64,000 nucleotides of DNA from Streptomyces gilvus (GCF_022513565.1 NZ_JAKWBE010000031.1:41670-105669), one strand, 5' to 3'. Shown: positions 16,291 through 25,168, counted from the stretch's first letter. Made by a program: numbers and translations. Notes: generated by a model from the letters alone, not told the origin.

Positions 16291-16902
16291 TCACCCGCCT
16301 GACGGACCGGTGGGGGACAGCGCCGCCAGCTGCTGCGCGAACGGCACGACCTCCAGGTCGTCCCTGGCCGGCCGCGGACCCGGGAGCGCCGACAGTCCCG
16401 TCATCAGCCGGGCCAGCTCCCCCGCCGCCCGCTCGATCCGGCCCTCCAGGCCCTCCGCGCCCCAGTCCTCCGAGGCCGCGTACACCCCGGTGGGCACGAC
16501 CACCGCCCGCAAGTACGCGAACAGCGGACGCAGCGCGTGTTCCAGGACCAGCGAGTGGCGGGCCGAGCCGCCCGTCGCCGCGACCAGGACCGGCTTGCCC
16601 TCCAGCGCGTCCTTGTCGAGGACGTCGAAGAACGACTTGAACAGGCCGCTGTAGGAGGCCGAGAACACCGGCGTGACGACGACCAGTCCGTCCGCCGACG
16701 TCACGGCGTCCTGCGCGGCGGCCAGGGTGCGGCCCGGGAAGCCGTTGGTCAAGTTGTGCGCGATCTCCACGGCGAGGTCGCGCAGCTCGACCACCTCGAC
16801 CTCGACCGGGGCCTGCCGGCCCACCGCCGCGGCCAGCCGGTCGGCCAGCAGCCGCGTGGACGACGGAACGCTCAGCCCCGCCGAGACGACGACGAGCTTC
16901 AT
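16291..16902 (-). CDS. NAD(P)H-dependent FMN reductase (CE1759-type)
   Basis: Flavodoxin-like reductase of 203 residues: beta1-loop VVVSAGLSVPSSTRLLAD binds the flavin phosphate, VVVTPVFSASYSGLFKSF follows, then VLVAATGGSARHSL. It would supply reduced flavin to the monooxygenase encoded just upstream; its ATG overlaps that gene's TGA (ATGA), so the two are translationally coupled. The CE1758/CE1759 pairing of a luciferase-like enzyme with this reductase is a known actinobacterial arrangement. Confidence 0.92.
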   Translation of the reverse strand: MKLVVVSAGLSVPSSTRLLADRLAAAVGRQAPVEVEVVELRDLAVEIAHNLTNGFPGRTLAAAQDAVTSADGLVVVTPVFSASYSGLFKSFFDVLDKDALEGKPVLVAATGGSARHSLVLEHALRPLFAYLRAVVVPTGVYAASEDWGAEGLEGRIERAAGELARLMTGLSALPGPRPARDDLEVVPFAQQLAALSPTGPSGG

Positions 16903-18059
16903 GCGACGACCTCCTCATCCGCGGCCTTGCGTCCGGCCTTCTCCGCGTCCTTCTGTGCGTCCTTCTGTGCGACCTTCTGTACGGCCTTCTGCGCGTCGGC
17001 GAGCAGCGACGCGTGGGTCGGCGCCTCCGGCACGTCCGCCGGACGGCCCGCCGCGAACTCCTTGCGCAGCACCGGCACGACCTCCTCGCCCAGCATGTCC
17101 AGTTGCTCCAGCACGGTCTTCAGCGGCAGCCCGGCGTGGTCCACCAGGAACAGCTGGCGCTGGTAGTCACCTGCGTACTCCCGGAAGGCGAGCGTCTTCT
17201 CGATGACCTCCTGCGGGGAGCCGACGGTCAGCGGGGTCTGGTCGGTGAAGTCCTCCAGCGAGGGCCCGTGGCCGTACACCGGAGCGTTGTCGAAGTACGG
17301 ACGGAACTCGCGCACCGCGTCCTGCGAGTTGCGGCGCATGAACACCTGCCCGCCGAGGCCCACGATCGCCTGCTCCGGCGTCCCGTGCCCGTAGTGCGCG
17401 TACCGGGTCCGGTACAGCTCGACCATGCGCTTGGTGTGGTCGGCCGGCCAGAAGATGTTGTTGTGGAAGAAGCCGTCGCCGTAGTACGCGGCCTGCTCGG
17501 CGATCTCCGGCGAGCGGATCGAGCCGTGCCAGACGAACGGGGGCACCCCGTCCAGCGGCCTCGGCGTCGAGGTGAAGCCCTGCAACGGCGTCCGGAACTT
17601 CCCCTCCCAGTCCACGACGTCCTCACGCCACAGGCGGCGCAGCAACGCGTAGTTCTCTATCGCGAGGTTGACGCCCTGGCGGATGTCCTGGCCGAACCAG
17701 GGGTAGACCGGCCCGGTGTTGCCGCGGCCCATCATCAGGTCCACCCGGCCGTCGGCCAGGTGCTGGAGCATCGCGAAGTCCTCGGCGATCTTCACCGGGT
17801 CGTTGGTGGTGATGAGGGTCGTCGAGGTGGAGAGGATCAGCCTCTCCGTGCGCGCGGCGACGTATCCGAGCATCGTGGTCGGGGACGAGGGCACGAACGG
17901 CGGGTTGTGGTGCTCGCCGGTCGCGAACACGTCCAGGCCGACCTCCTCGGCCTTCAGGGCGATGGCGACCATGGCCTTGATGCGCTCACGCTCGGTCGGC
18001 GTACGGCCCGTGGTGGGGTCCGGCGTCACATCGCCGACGCTGAAGATCCCGAACTGCAT
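16899..18059 (-). CDS. LLM-class flavin-dependent oxidoreductase (CE1758-type)
   Basis: Luciferase-like monooxygenase of 386 residues with the TIM-barrel motifs MQFGIFSVGD at the N-terminus, EEVGLDVFATGEHH, VDLMMGRGNTGPVYPWFG and WHGSIRSPEIAEQAAYYGDGFFHN. It would oxidise an unknown substrate using reduced FMN from the coupled reductase. The start at 18059 (MQFGIF) is the family start. The last 30 residues are a Lys/Ala/Gln-rich tail made of near-repeats of QKDAQKD/QKVAQKA, encoded by 12-bp DNA repeats, a feature outside the catalytic fold. Divergent from the AraC pseudogene. Confidence 0.93.
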   Translation of the reverse strand: MQFGIFSVGDVTPDPTTGRTPTERERIKAMVAIALKAEEVGLDVFATGEHHNPPFVPSSPTTMLGYVAARTERLILSTSTTLITTNDPVKIAEDFAMLQHLADGRVDLMMGRGNTGPVYPWFGQDIRQGVNLAIENYALLRRLWREDVVDWEGKFRTPLQGFTSTPRPLDGVPPFVWHGSIRSPEIAEQAAYYGDGFFHNNIFWPADHTKRMVELYRTRYAHYGHGTPEQAIVGLGGQVFMRRNSQDAVREFRPYFDNAPVYGHGPSLEDFTDQTPLTVGSPQEVIEKTLAFREYAGDYQRQLFLVDHAGLPLKTVLEQLDMLGEEVVPVLRKEFAAGRPADVPEAPTHASLLADAQKAVQKVAQKDAQKDAEKAGRKAADEEVVA

Positions 18060-18164
18060 GGTCGCTCGACCTCCAAGTTGTTGACGGTTCAACTATACCC
18101 CCCTAACGAGGCCCGGCTCCCCTGTATTCCGCGCACTGTCAGTGCCCCGTCCTACGATCCCGCC

Positions 18165-18994
18165 ATGGCCGCCGAACGCCGTGACACCCGAGGCATCGTC
18201 GGCGCCGCGGACTTCCTCGCCCGCGTCGACTTCCGCCGCCCCGACGCCGCCGAGCCGCTGCGCGCGTACGTCGAGCACTACTGGCTGATCGACTGGGACC
18301 TCCCCGAGCCCTACGTCTCACACGTGGTCCCGCATCCCGCCGTGCACATCGTCTTCCAGCAGTTCGAAGGCCAGGAGCCCTTCGTGGAGATCGCCGGCGT
18401 CCAGCACGGCCTCTTCACCCAGAAACTCGAGGGGCGGGGCCGGGTGTGCGGCATCAAGTTCCGGCCGGGCCGCTTCCGCGCCTTCGCGCCGGACCGGCCG
18501 GTGAGCGCGTGGACGGGCCACCGGGTCCGCTCCCCCGAGGTCCTCCCGGACGCCGATCCCGCCGCCGTCCTCGCCCCCGACGACGAGCCGACCCGCATCG
18601 CCGCCCTCGACACCTTCCTCCTCACCCGGAACCCACGCCCCGACCCCCAGGCCGAACTCGCCGCGGCCCTGGTCGACCGCGCCCGCACCGACCGCTCCAT
18701 CCGTCGGGTCACCGAACTGGCCCACACGGAGGGCATGTCCGTACGCCTGCTGCAGCGCCTGTTCGCCGCCCACGTCGGCGTAGGCCCTGGGGGTCCCCCC
18801 TCTGGGGGAGGGTGATCCTGCGCTACCGCATCCACGAGGCCCTGGAGCGCGCCGAGTCCTCGGACAAGCTCGACTGGGCCACCCTCGCCGCCGACCTCGG
18901 CTACGCCGACCAGGCCCACCTGGTACGCGACTTCACCGCGACGGTGGGGGTACCGCCGACGGCGTACGCGGCACAGGGCGGCGGGGTGGGCTGA
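18165..18994 (+). pseudogene. AraC-family regulator interrupted by a GC-rich palindromic insertion
   Basis: The first frame (18165-18815) encodes a DUF6597-like N-terminal domain (YVEHYWLIDWDLPEPYVSHV, GVKF-like KFRPGRFRAF) and the first helix-turn-helix of an AraC domain (SVRLLQRLFAAHVGVGP). At that point a short element rich in runs of G and C (about 18786-18811) shifts the frame and brings a TGA at 18813. The second half of the AraC domain (ILRYRIHEALERAE, DLGYADQAHLVRDFTATVGVPP) continues in another frame to 18994. Without a frameshift the protein loses half its DNA-binding domain. Codon use is otherwise normal, so the break looks recent, or is a sequencing error in a GC run. Confidence 0.75.
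18786..18811. repeat. Short GC-rich palindromic element inside araC-like gene
   Basis: Consists of GGGGG, CCCCCC, TCT, GGGGG blocks that can pair as CCCCC-TCT-GGGGG, with TGGGGG present twice. It occupies the place where family members carry only about two or three residues between the GVGP turn and VILRYRI. The length is not a multiple of three relative to the gene. It resembles the small G-run/C-run palindromes scattered in Streptomyces intergenic DNA, by memory rather than by search. Confidence 0.55.
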
Positions 18995-19064
18995 GCCGAC
19001 ACCGCTCCGGCGCCGCTCGGTCGCCGATCCGGCAGCGCTCCGGCACCAGCCGCGCCCGGACGCG

Positions 19065-19538
19065 CTAGACGTCCCCGGCGCGCAGCCGGGTGATCTGCCG
19101 GCCGCTGAACTCCACCGTCCGCCTCATGTGCCAGACGACAACGGCGAGTTGGGCATCGTCCAGGTCGTCGAAGAGGGTGGACCAGCCGCCGCTCAGCCGC
19201 TCCCACATCCGGCCGAACTCGGCGATCTTCTCCGGCACCGTCAGCACCAGCACCTTGCGCCGGTCGTCCGCGTCCCGCCGCCGTACGACGTACCCGGCCT
19301 TCTCCAGCCGGTCCACCAGCCGCGTCGCCGACCCGGTCGTCAGTCCCGTCAGCTCGGCGATCCGGCCCGTGGTCACCGGCCCGCCCTCCAGCGTCAGCAG
19401 GTTCAGGCACTGCAGATCCGTCGGATGCAGCCCGATGCGGTCGGCCACGGCCTGGTTGAACAGGGCGTAGGAGGCCATGTAGCGGCGCGAGACCGTGGAC
19501 AGCTCCTCCAGCAGCCGCTCCCGTGCGCCACCCGCCAT
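19065..19538 (-). CDS. MarR-family transcriptional regulator
   Basis: 157 residues, a winged-helix dimer typical of MarR: helical N-terminal dimerisation segment, the helix-turn-helix VTTGRIAELTGLTTGSATRLVDRLEKAGYV and the beta-wing RRRDADDRRKVLVLT. Binds operator DNA and usually releases it on binding a phenolic or oxidant ligand. The start at 19538 is chosen because AAGGAGCGGGGC precedes the ATG; a longer reading to 19607 lacks a binding site. No obvious target neighbours; it is convergent with the AraC pseudogene. Confidence 0.92.
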   Translation of the reverse strand: MAGGARERLLEELSTVSRRYMASYALFNQAVADRIGLHPTDLQCLNLLTLEGGPVTTGRIAELTGLTTGSATRLVDRLEKAGYVVRRRDADDRRKVLVLTVPEKIAEFGRMWERLSGGWSTLFDDLDDAQLAVVVWHMRRTVEFSGRQITRLRAGDV

Positions 19539-19655
19539 GCCCCGCTCCTTCACTTCTGCACCGTGCAGAGATCGTACGGCGCAGAGGTCCGCCGGCCCGG
19601 AAGCCACGGCTGCCGCGACTCAGCAGTAGTAACTCAGCAGTAGTAGTCGTCGCCC

Positions 19656-20123
19656 TCAGAAGCAGTAGTCGTCGCCCGTGGCCAGGACGAGTACCCGCTG
19701 CCGGTCGTTCCGCCGGTTCCGGTCCACCGTGCCGCCGCTCCACACCGTGTCGATCTCCAGCAGCACCTCCGACGGCGCCCCCCGCAGCCGTACCCTCAGC
19801 CCGATCCGCTCGCCCACCCCGTCCGCCGCCAGCGCCCCCACCCGGCACAGCACCGCCTGCGGCTCCGACCGCGCACACCCCGCCGGCCACGACTGCGCGT
19901 CCGCCAGCGCCCGCGACCAGCGCAGCCGTACCGTCGCGTCCGGTACGGCGGACGGCCCGAAGTTGCCGGGCGTGAACCGCACCTCCACCCGCCCGTCGGT
20001 CAGCGAGGCGGCACCGTGGTAGGCGAGGTCGGCCTCCGGACCGCCCCCGACGGCCCGCGCGGGACCCACCGCCCCCCAGACCGCGGCCAGCACCGCCGCC
20101 GCCCCCGCAAGAACCCTCCGCAT
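19656..20123 (-). CDS. Secreted protein of unknown function
   Basis: 155 residues with a Sec signal peptide (MRRVLAGAAAVLAAVWGAV, cleavage near ARA) and a beta-rich body with two cysteines (ARSEPQAVLCRVG context) that may form a disulfide, ending in DDYCF. Looks like a small exported DUF11/CARDB-style beta sandwich, but no family is certain. The DNA just downstream of its stop contains AGTAGTA-type near repeats (19620-19660). It shares its upstream region with the divergent ynfA-like gene. Confidence 0.7.
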   Translation of the reverse strand: MRRVLAGAAAVLAAVWGAVGPARAVGGGPEADLAYHGAASLTDGRVEVRFTPGNFGPSAVPDATVRLRWSRALADAQSWPAGCARSEPQAVLCRVGALAADGVGERIGLRVRLRGAPSEVLLEIDTVWSGGTVDRNRRNDRQRVLVLATGDDYCF

Positions 20124-20228
20124 GCCCCACTCCTCACTCCGGCGCCGTGGACGTACGGATGTATCCCGCGCGCGGGCGCTCCGCAGGCGCCCTCCATCAG
20201 GTGACACCGCGCGTGACACGCTGCTGCC

Positions 20229-20567
20229 ATGCTCATCGCCCGCTCCGCCGCCCTCTTCGTCCTCGCCGCCCTCTTCGAGATCGGCGGCGCCTGGCTGATC
20301 TGGCAGGGCGTCCGCGAACACCGCGGCTGGCTGTGGATGGCCGGCGGCGTCCTCGCACTCGGCGCGTACGGCTTCGTGGCCACCTTCCAGCCCGACGCGC
20401 ACTTCGGCCGCATCCTGGCGGCGTACGGCGGCATCTTCGTCGCGGGTTCGATCCTGTGGGGGGTGGTCGCGGACGGGTACCGGCCGGACCGCTGGGACGT
20501 GACGGGGGCCGCGATCTGCCTGGCCGGCATGGCCGTGATCATGTGGGCCCCGAGAAACGGCGGATGA
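20229..20567 (+). CDS. YnfA/UPF0060 family membrane protein
   Basis: 112-residue protein with four predicted membrane segments and the family signature ALFEIGGAWLIWQGVREHRGW in pieces, plus FGRILAAYGGIFVAGSILWG near the middle and RPDRWDVTGAAICLAG before the last segment. YnfA proteins are small DMT-related membrane proteins, probably transporters; substrate unproven. Normal length for the family. Its 3' end is about 108 bases upstream of the SDR gene in the same direction. Confidence 0.93.
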   Translation: MLIARSAALFVLAALFEIGGAWLIWQGVREHRGWLWMAGGVLALGAYGFVATFQPDAHFGRILAAYGGIFVAGSILWGVVADGYRPDRWDVTGAAICLAGMAVIMWAPRNGG

Positions 20568-20674
20568 CCGCCCCGTACCGAGGAGCGCTCCCCCATACCA
20601 AGGGACGCCCGGTGCCTCCCGCCTATCCTGTCCGGGACGAACCCGCACACCGAACCCCGCCGAGGAGCAACCTG

Positions 20675-21433
20675 ATGGCCCCGTCCCGCATAGCGATCGT
20701 CACCGGCGCGAGCAGCGGAATCGGCGCCGCGACCGCCCGCAGGCTCGCCGAGGCCGGCTACCGCGTCGTCCTCACCGCCCGCCGCGAGGACCGCATCGAG
20801 GCGCTGGCCAAGGAGCTCAACGAGGCGGGCCACCAGGCGACCGCGTACCGGCTCGACGTCACCGACCGCGCCGCCGTCGACGAGTTCGCGACGGCCTTCA
20901 CGACGGTCGCCGTCCTCGTCAACAACGCCGGTGGAGCCCTCGGCGCCGACCCGGTCGCGACCGGCGACCCGGCCGACTGGCGCACGATGTACGAGACGAA
21001 CGTCCTCGGCACGCTGAACGTCACCCAGGCCCTGCTGCCCAAGCTGGTCGCGAGCGGCGACGGCACGGTGGTCGTGATCTCCTCCACCGCGGGCCACGGC
21101 ACCTACGAGGGCGGCGCGGGCTATGTCGCCGCCAAGCACGGGGCCCACGTCCTCGCCGAGACCCTCCGCCTGGAGATCGTCGGACAGCCGGTGCGGGTCA
21201 TCGAGATCGCGCCCGGCATGGTCAAGACCGACGAGTTCGCACTGACCCGCTACGGCGGGGACGCGGAGGCGGCGTCCAAGGTGTACGAGGGCGTGGCCGA
21301 GCCGCTGACCGCCGACGACGTGGCCGACACCATCAGTTGGGCGGTCACCCGCCCCCACCACGTCAACGTCGACCTCCTGGTCCTGCGTCCGCGCGCCCAG
21401 GCGTCCAACACCAAGGTCCACCGGGACCTGTGA
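20675..21433 (+). CDS. Short-chain dehydrogenase (SDR family)
   Basis: 252-residue NADP-dependent oxidoreductase: cofactor motif VTGASSGIG, NNAGG, catalytic Ser in VVISSTAG, Tyr and Lys in YVAAKHG, and the PGMVKTDEF segment after the active site. Resembles the YdfG/serine-dehydrogenase branch of classical SDRs. A GAGGAG ribosome site precedes the ATG. The last base pairs of its TGA form the ATG of the small membrane protein downstream, so the two are translationally coupled. Confidence 0.94.
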   Translation: MAPSRIAIVTGASSGIGAATARRLAEAGYRVVLTARREDRIEALAKELNEAGHQATAYRLDVTDRAAVDEFATAFTTVAVLVNNAGGALGADPVATGDPADWRTMYETNVLGTLNVTQALLPKLVASGDGTVVVISSTAGHGTYEGGAGYVAAKHGAHVLAETLRLEIVGQPVRVIEIAPGMVKTDEFALTRYGGDAEAASKVYEGVAEPLTADDVADTISWAVTRPHHVNVDLLVLRPRAQASNTKVHRDL

Positions 21434-21576
21434 TGGCCGCCGACGAGGGTGAACAGCGGCGCCTCGCCCTGGAGAAGAAACGCGAACGCTACGTCTGGTA
21501 CTACCTCGCGTACTTCCTCTTCGGCATCCATGTCGTCGCGTTCGTGATGATCTACGCCGTGCTGCACGCCAAGTAG
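21433..21576 (+). CDS. Small single-span membrane protein (DUF6126-like)
   Basis: 47 residues: a charged N-terminal half (GEQRRLALEKKRERYVWYY) and one C-terminal membrane span (LAYFLFGIHVVAFVMIYAVL) ending in HAK. The ATG overlaps the SDR stop codon (TGATG), an arrangement that argues for a real coupled gene. Small proteins of this form are common in Streptomyces and are annotated as DUF6126; role unknown. Confidence 0.75.
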   Translation: MAADEGEQRRLALEKKRERYVWYYLAYFLFGIHVVAFVMIYAVLHAK

Positions 21577-21593
21577 GCATAGAGTCACAGCCT

Positions 21594-22859
21594 GTGGACA
21601 GACACCTACGCTTCGACGCGCTGCACAACTTCCGTGACCTGGGCGGCTATTCGACCCCCGACGGGCACCGGATCCGTCCCGGGCGCCTGTACCGGGCGGA
21701 CTCGCTGGCCAAGTTGGGGCGGGGCACGGAGGACTGGTCCCGGTTCCTCTCACTGGGCGTCCGCACGGTCGTCGACCTCCGCCACCCCTGGGAGATCGAG
21801 AAGCGCGGCCGCGTCCCCGACGACCCGTCCTTCACCTACCACAACCTCAGCATCGAGCACCGCCCGTACAACCAGCCGGCGTTGCCGCCCGAAATCGACC
21901 CGGGTCCGTATCTGGCGGAGCGGTACATGGAGGTGGCGGAGGACGGCACCAAGGAGATCCGCCGGGCGCTGGAACTCGTCGTGGCCGCGGCGGAGTCCGC
22001 CGACCCCCTGGTCTTCCACTGCGCCTCCGGCAAGGACCGCACCGGCCAACTGGCCGCACTCGTCCTGACGTTGCTGGGCATCCCGGACGAGACGATCATC
22101 GAGGACTACAGCCTCACCGAACTCGCGACACCGGCGATCCTCGCGGCCTGGACGGCACGCGAGGGCCACGCCCCGACCTGGCTGGGCTTCGGCCGCGCCC
22201 CGGCGACGGTGATGCGCACGTACCTGACCGCCATGAAGGCACGCTACGGCTCGATCGAGAGCTACGTGACGGGGGAACTCTCCTTGGACGCTGGGGAGTT
22301 GTCATCCCGCCTCCGAGCTTCCCTCCTGGAACCCCGCCCCACCACCTGGCCACCCCTGACCTACCGCAGAGCGACCCCCTCCGACGCCCCCACCCTGGTC
22401 CGCCTCCGCGACACAGCCGCCCTCTGGCAACTGGCCCGCGGCATCGACCAGTGGAAGCCGGGCGAGAAGGACGAAACCCACTTCCGCACCCGCATACGGG
22501 AGGGCGAGGTCTGGCTGGCCTACGCGGACGACCACCTGACCGGCGCCTACGAACTCTGGTGGGACGACCCGGCAGCCTGGGGCCCCCGCCCCTCCGACGC
22601 CGGCTACATCCACCGCCTCATGACGGTCCCCCACACCTCCCCACCCGGCACGGGCCGCCACCTCCTCACCCACGCCGAATCCCGCATCACCGCAAAGGGC
22701 CGCCCCTACGCCCGCCTTGACTGCCTGTCCTCCAACCCCCGACTGCGCGCGTACTACGAGTCGGCGGGCTACGCGGTCGTAGGCGAACAGCCGGCCAAGC
22801 CGGCCGGCACGGGCAGCCCGTACGCGGTGACCCTGCTGGAGAAGCGGCTGACGGGCTGA
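21594..22859 (+). CDS. Tyrosine-protein phosphatase fused to a GNAT acetyltransferase
   Basis: 421 residues in two domains. Residues about 5-245 are an atypical dual-specificity phosphatase of the IphP/LipA type: FRDLGG near the start and the active-site loop HCASGKDRTG with nucleophile Cys143. Residues about 255-420 are a GNAT N-acetyltransferase domain: YRRATPSDAPTLVRLRD, the acetyl-CoA region GTGRHLLTHAE and the CDLSNPRLRAYYESAGY-type motif DCLSSNPRLRAYYESAGY. The reading frame is open throughout and codon use is uniform, so the fusion is real in this sequence. Starts GTG at 21594 with a poor ribosome site. Convergent with rtcB, one base apart. Confidence 0.88.
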   Translation: MDRHLRFDALHNFRDLGGYSTPDGHRIRPGRLYRADSLAKLGRGTEDWSRFLSLGVRTVVDLRHPWEIEKRGRVPDDPSFTYHNLSIEHRPYNQPALPPEIDPGPYLAERYMEVAEDGTKEIRRALELVVAAAESADPLVFHCASGKDRTGQLAALVLTLLGIPDETIIEDYSLTELATPAILAAWTAREGHAPTWLGFGRAPATVMRTYLTAMKARYGSIESYVTGELSLDAGELSSRLRASLLEPRPTTWPPLTYRRATPSDAPTLVRLRDTAALWQLARGIDQWKPGEKDETHFRTRIREGEVWLAYADDHLTGAYELWWDDPAAWGPRPSDAGYIHRLMTVPHTSPPGTGRHLLTHAESRITAKGRPYARLDCLSSNPRLRAYYESAGYAVVGEQPAKPAGTGSPYAVTLLEKRLTG

Positions 22860-22860
22860 C

Positions 22861-24054
22861 TCAGCCCTTCACGCAGACGACCTGCTTCAGCTTCGCCACG
22901 ACCTCGACGAGGTCCCGCTGCTGGTCGATGACCTGCTCGATCGGCTTGTAGGCACCCGGGATCTCGTCGACCACGCCGGAGTCCTTGCGGCACTCCACGC
23001 CTCGCGTCTGCTCCTCCAGGTCCTTGGTGGAGAAGCGGCGCTTGGCGGCGTTGCGGCTCATGCGCCGACCCGCGCCGTGGGAGGCCGAGTTGAAGGCCTT
23101 CTCGTTGCCGAGACCCTTCACGATGTACGAACCCGTGCCCATGGAGCCCGGGATGATGCCGTACTCGCCGGAGCCCGCCCGGATCGCGCCCTTGCGGGTG
23201 ACGAGCAGGTCCATCCCGTCGTACCGCTCCTCCGAGACGTAGTTGTGGTGGGCGCTGATCTCCGGCTCGAACGTCGGCTTCGCCTTCTTGAACTCCTTGC
23301 GGACCACGTCCTTCAGGAGCGCCATCATCATCGTACGGTTGTGCTTGGCATACTCCTGCGCCCAGAAGAGGTCGTTCCGGTATGCCGCCATCTGCGGAGT
23401 GTCCGCCACGAACACCGCGAGGTCACGGTCGACCAGGCCCTGGTTGTGCGGAAGTTTTTGCGCCACACCGATGTGGTGTTCCGCGAGTTCTTTACCGATG
23501 TTCCGCGAACCGGAGTGAAGCATGAGCCACACCGAATCGGACAAATCGATACAAACCTCCACAAAATGATTCCCTTGGCCAAGGGTTCCCATTTGCGCAG
23601 CGGCCCGCTCCCGCCGGAATCTGACCGCTTCTGCAACCCCGTCGAACCGGGCCCAGAAGTCCTCCCATCCTCCAGTGGCCAGCCCGTGGAAGCGCCCCGG
23701 CTCCACCGGGCTGTCATGCATCCCCCGCCCCACCGGAATCGCCTGCTCGATCTTCGAGCGCAGCCGGGAGAGATCTCCCGGGAGGTCGTTCGCCGTCAGG
23801 GACGTCTTCACCGCCGACATTCCGCAGCCGATGTCCACCCCCACCGCCGCCGGGCACACCGCACCCCGCATCGCGATCACCGAGCCGACCGTCGCGCCCT
23901 TGCCGTAGTGGACGTCCGGCATGACCGCGAGGCCCTTGATCCAGGGCAGGGTGGCGACGTTGCGGAGCTGCTGGAGGGCGCCCTCCTCGACCGACGCGGG
24001 GTCGGTCCACAGACGGATCGGGACCTTCGCCCCCGGTATCTCCACGTACGACAT
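22861..24054 (-). CDS. rtcB: RtcB family RNA ligase
   Basis: 397-residue GTP-dependent RNA ligase that joins 2',3'-cyclic phosphate (or 3'-phosphate) and 5'-OH ends. Metal-binding Asp74 and Cys77 lie in VDIGCGMSAVKT, the next motif is LGQGNHFVEV, then HSGSRNIG, and His326 in SASHGAGRRMSR is the guanylylated histidine. No RtcA, RtcR or archease neighbour is present. The middle of the gene (about 23440-23600) is far lower in GC than the flanks: 48 percent over 23521-23580. ATG at 24054 follows a weak AGGAAGACATG-type site. Confidence 0.95.
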   Translation of the reverse strand: MSYVEIPGAKVPIRLWTDPASVEEGALQQLRNVATLPWIKGLAVMPDVHYGKGATVGSVIAMRGAVCPAAVGVDIGCGMSAVKTSLTANDLPGDLSRLRSKIEQAIPVGRGMHDSPVEPGRFHGLATGGWEDFWARFDGVAEAVRFRRERAAAQMGTLGQGNHFVEVCIDLSDSVWLMLHSGSRNIGKELAEHHIGVAQKLPHNQGLVDRDLAVFVADTPQMAAYRNDLFWAQEYAKHNRTMMMALLKDVVRKEFKKAKPTFEPEISAHHNYVSEERYDGMDLLVTRKGAIRAGSGEYGIIPGSMGTGSYIVKGLGNEKAFNSASHGAGRRMSRNAAKRRFSTKDLEEQTRGVECRKDSGVVDEIPGAYKPIEQVIDQQRDLVEVVAKLKQVVCVKG

Positions 24055-24234
24055 GTCTTCCTCATTCCCCCGGAAATGACAACAAAGATATCCACAGGTG
24101 GGTAATCGCAAAAACGGCGCCAAGGTCTACGAAAAGGACAGCGGACCGGCGGTCACGGCGTTGCGTGCGATAGACATTGTCTGCAGGGGTGCCCCCTGCG
24201 CGGCAAGCGATTAACCAGCGAGAGGAGCCTGACC

Positions 24235-25050
24235 GTGCAGCGGAAGGCGTACGTATCCGGCGTCGCCGCGCTCCTCGCGGCGCTGCTGGCCGGCTGCACC
24301 GGCGGCTCCAGCGGCGGCGGCACGACGGACGACGCGAACCGGGGCAACGCCGGCACGGCCACCCCCGCCGCCCAGCCGGGCAAGTACGACACGCTCCCGG
24401 AACCCTGCAGCGCGGTCAGCCACAACACCCTCGACTCCCTGCTGCCCGGCATCAAGCAGATCGCCGACCAGGACCAGCGCCAGAAGGCGTACGAGGGAGA
24501 GGCCGACCTCACCTACGACACCGACCGCAAGTCCGGCTGCCGTTGGAAGGTGGAGTCCACGGACGCGACGGACCATCTCCTCGTCGACTTCGAGCGGGTG
24601 GTGTCGTACGACAACGCGGTGAGCGACGACGCCGAGGCCCAGCAGTTGTTCGCGGCGAAGGTGGAGGCGGCGGACCTGCCCGAGCCGACCACCTCCAGCT
24701 CGGCCGCGGGCGTCACCGCCGACGCCGGTACCTCACCCACCACCTCGTCCTCACCCTCCTCATCACCCTCGCCATCGGCGTCCTCCTCGTCGTCCGCGGC
24801 CCCCTCCGACCTCCAGCCCCGCGTCCTGTCCGGTCTCGGCGACGAGGCGTTCCTCGACGACGTGGTCAGCGGCTCCGGTTCGACGGCTCAGCAGCGCACG
24901 GTGACTGTGGCGTTCCGCACGTCGAACGTCATCGTGACCATCGAGTACACGGAGCAGCCGGCCACCGTCGGCACGGTCCCGGACAGCAAGGAAATGCAGG
25001 ACAGGGCAAGGAAACTGGCCTCTCAGCTGGCGGACACGCTGGGCGGATAA
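24235..25050 (+). CDS. DUF3558-family lipoprotein
   Basis: 271-residue exported lipoprotein: signal peptide with lipobox LLAGC (Cys about 21), Gly/Ser linker, then a domain with PCSAVSHNTLDSLLPG and KSGCRWKVES, the two cysteines characteristic of DUF3558. A long Ser/Thr/Pro insertion (about residues 160-195) splits the domain. GAGAGGAG precedes the GTG start. A second DUF3558-like lipoprotein gene follows in the same direction, suggesting duplication. Function of the family is unknown. Confidence 0.85.
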   Translation: MQRKAYVSGVAALLAALLAGCTGGSSGGGTTDDANRGNAGTATPAAQPGKYDTLPEPCSAVSHNTLDSLLPGIKQIADQDQRQKAYEGEADLTYDTDRKSGCRWKVESTDATDHLLVDFERVVSYDNAVSDDAEAQQLFAAKVEAADLPEPTTSSSAAGVTADAGTSPTTSSSPSSSPSPSASSSSSAAPSDLQPRVLSGLGDEAFLDDVVSGSGSTAQQRTVTVAFRTSNVIVTIEYTEQPATVGTVPDSKEMQDRARKLASQLADTLGG

Positions 25051-25168
25051 GGGGTGTTCACCGCTCCCCCGCGTCCCTTCGCAAAGCTTTCAAAGCAAAA
25101 CCGCACAGCTTCCTCACCGCGTACCGTGGCCCCTCGGACCCGATCCGACGGCAGGAACCACGAGCGTC

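Noticed and set aside
16945..16990. CRISPR-like or insertion remnant in the flavin enzyme 3' end
   Set aside because: The repeats are short in-frame 12-bp near-copies encoding a Lys/Ala/Gln tail of one intact gene.
18093..18919. Minus-strand frames opposite the AraC gene
   Set aside because: Short shadow frames without starts or motifs; the plus-strand AraC domain is clear despite its frameshift.
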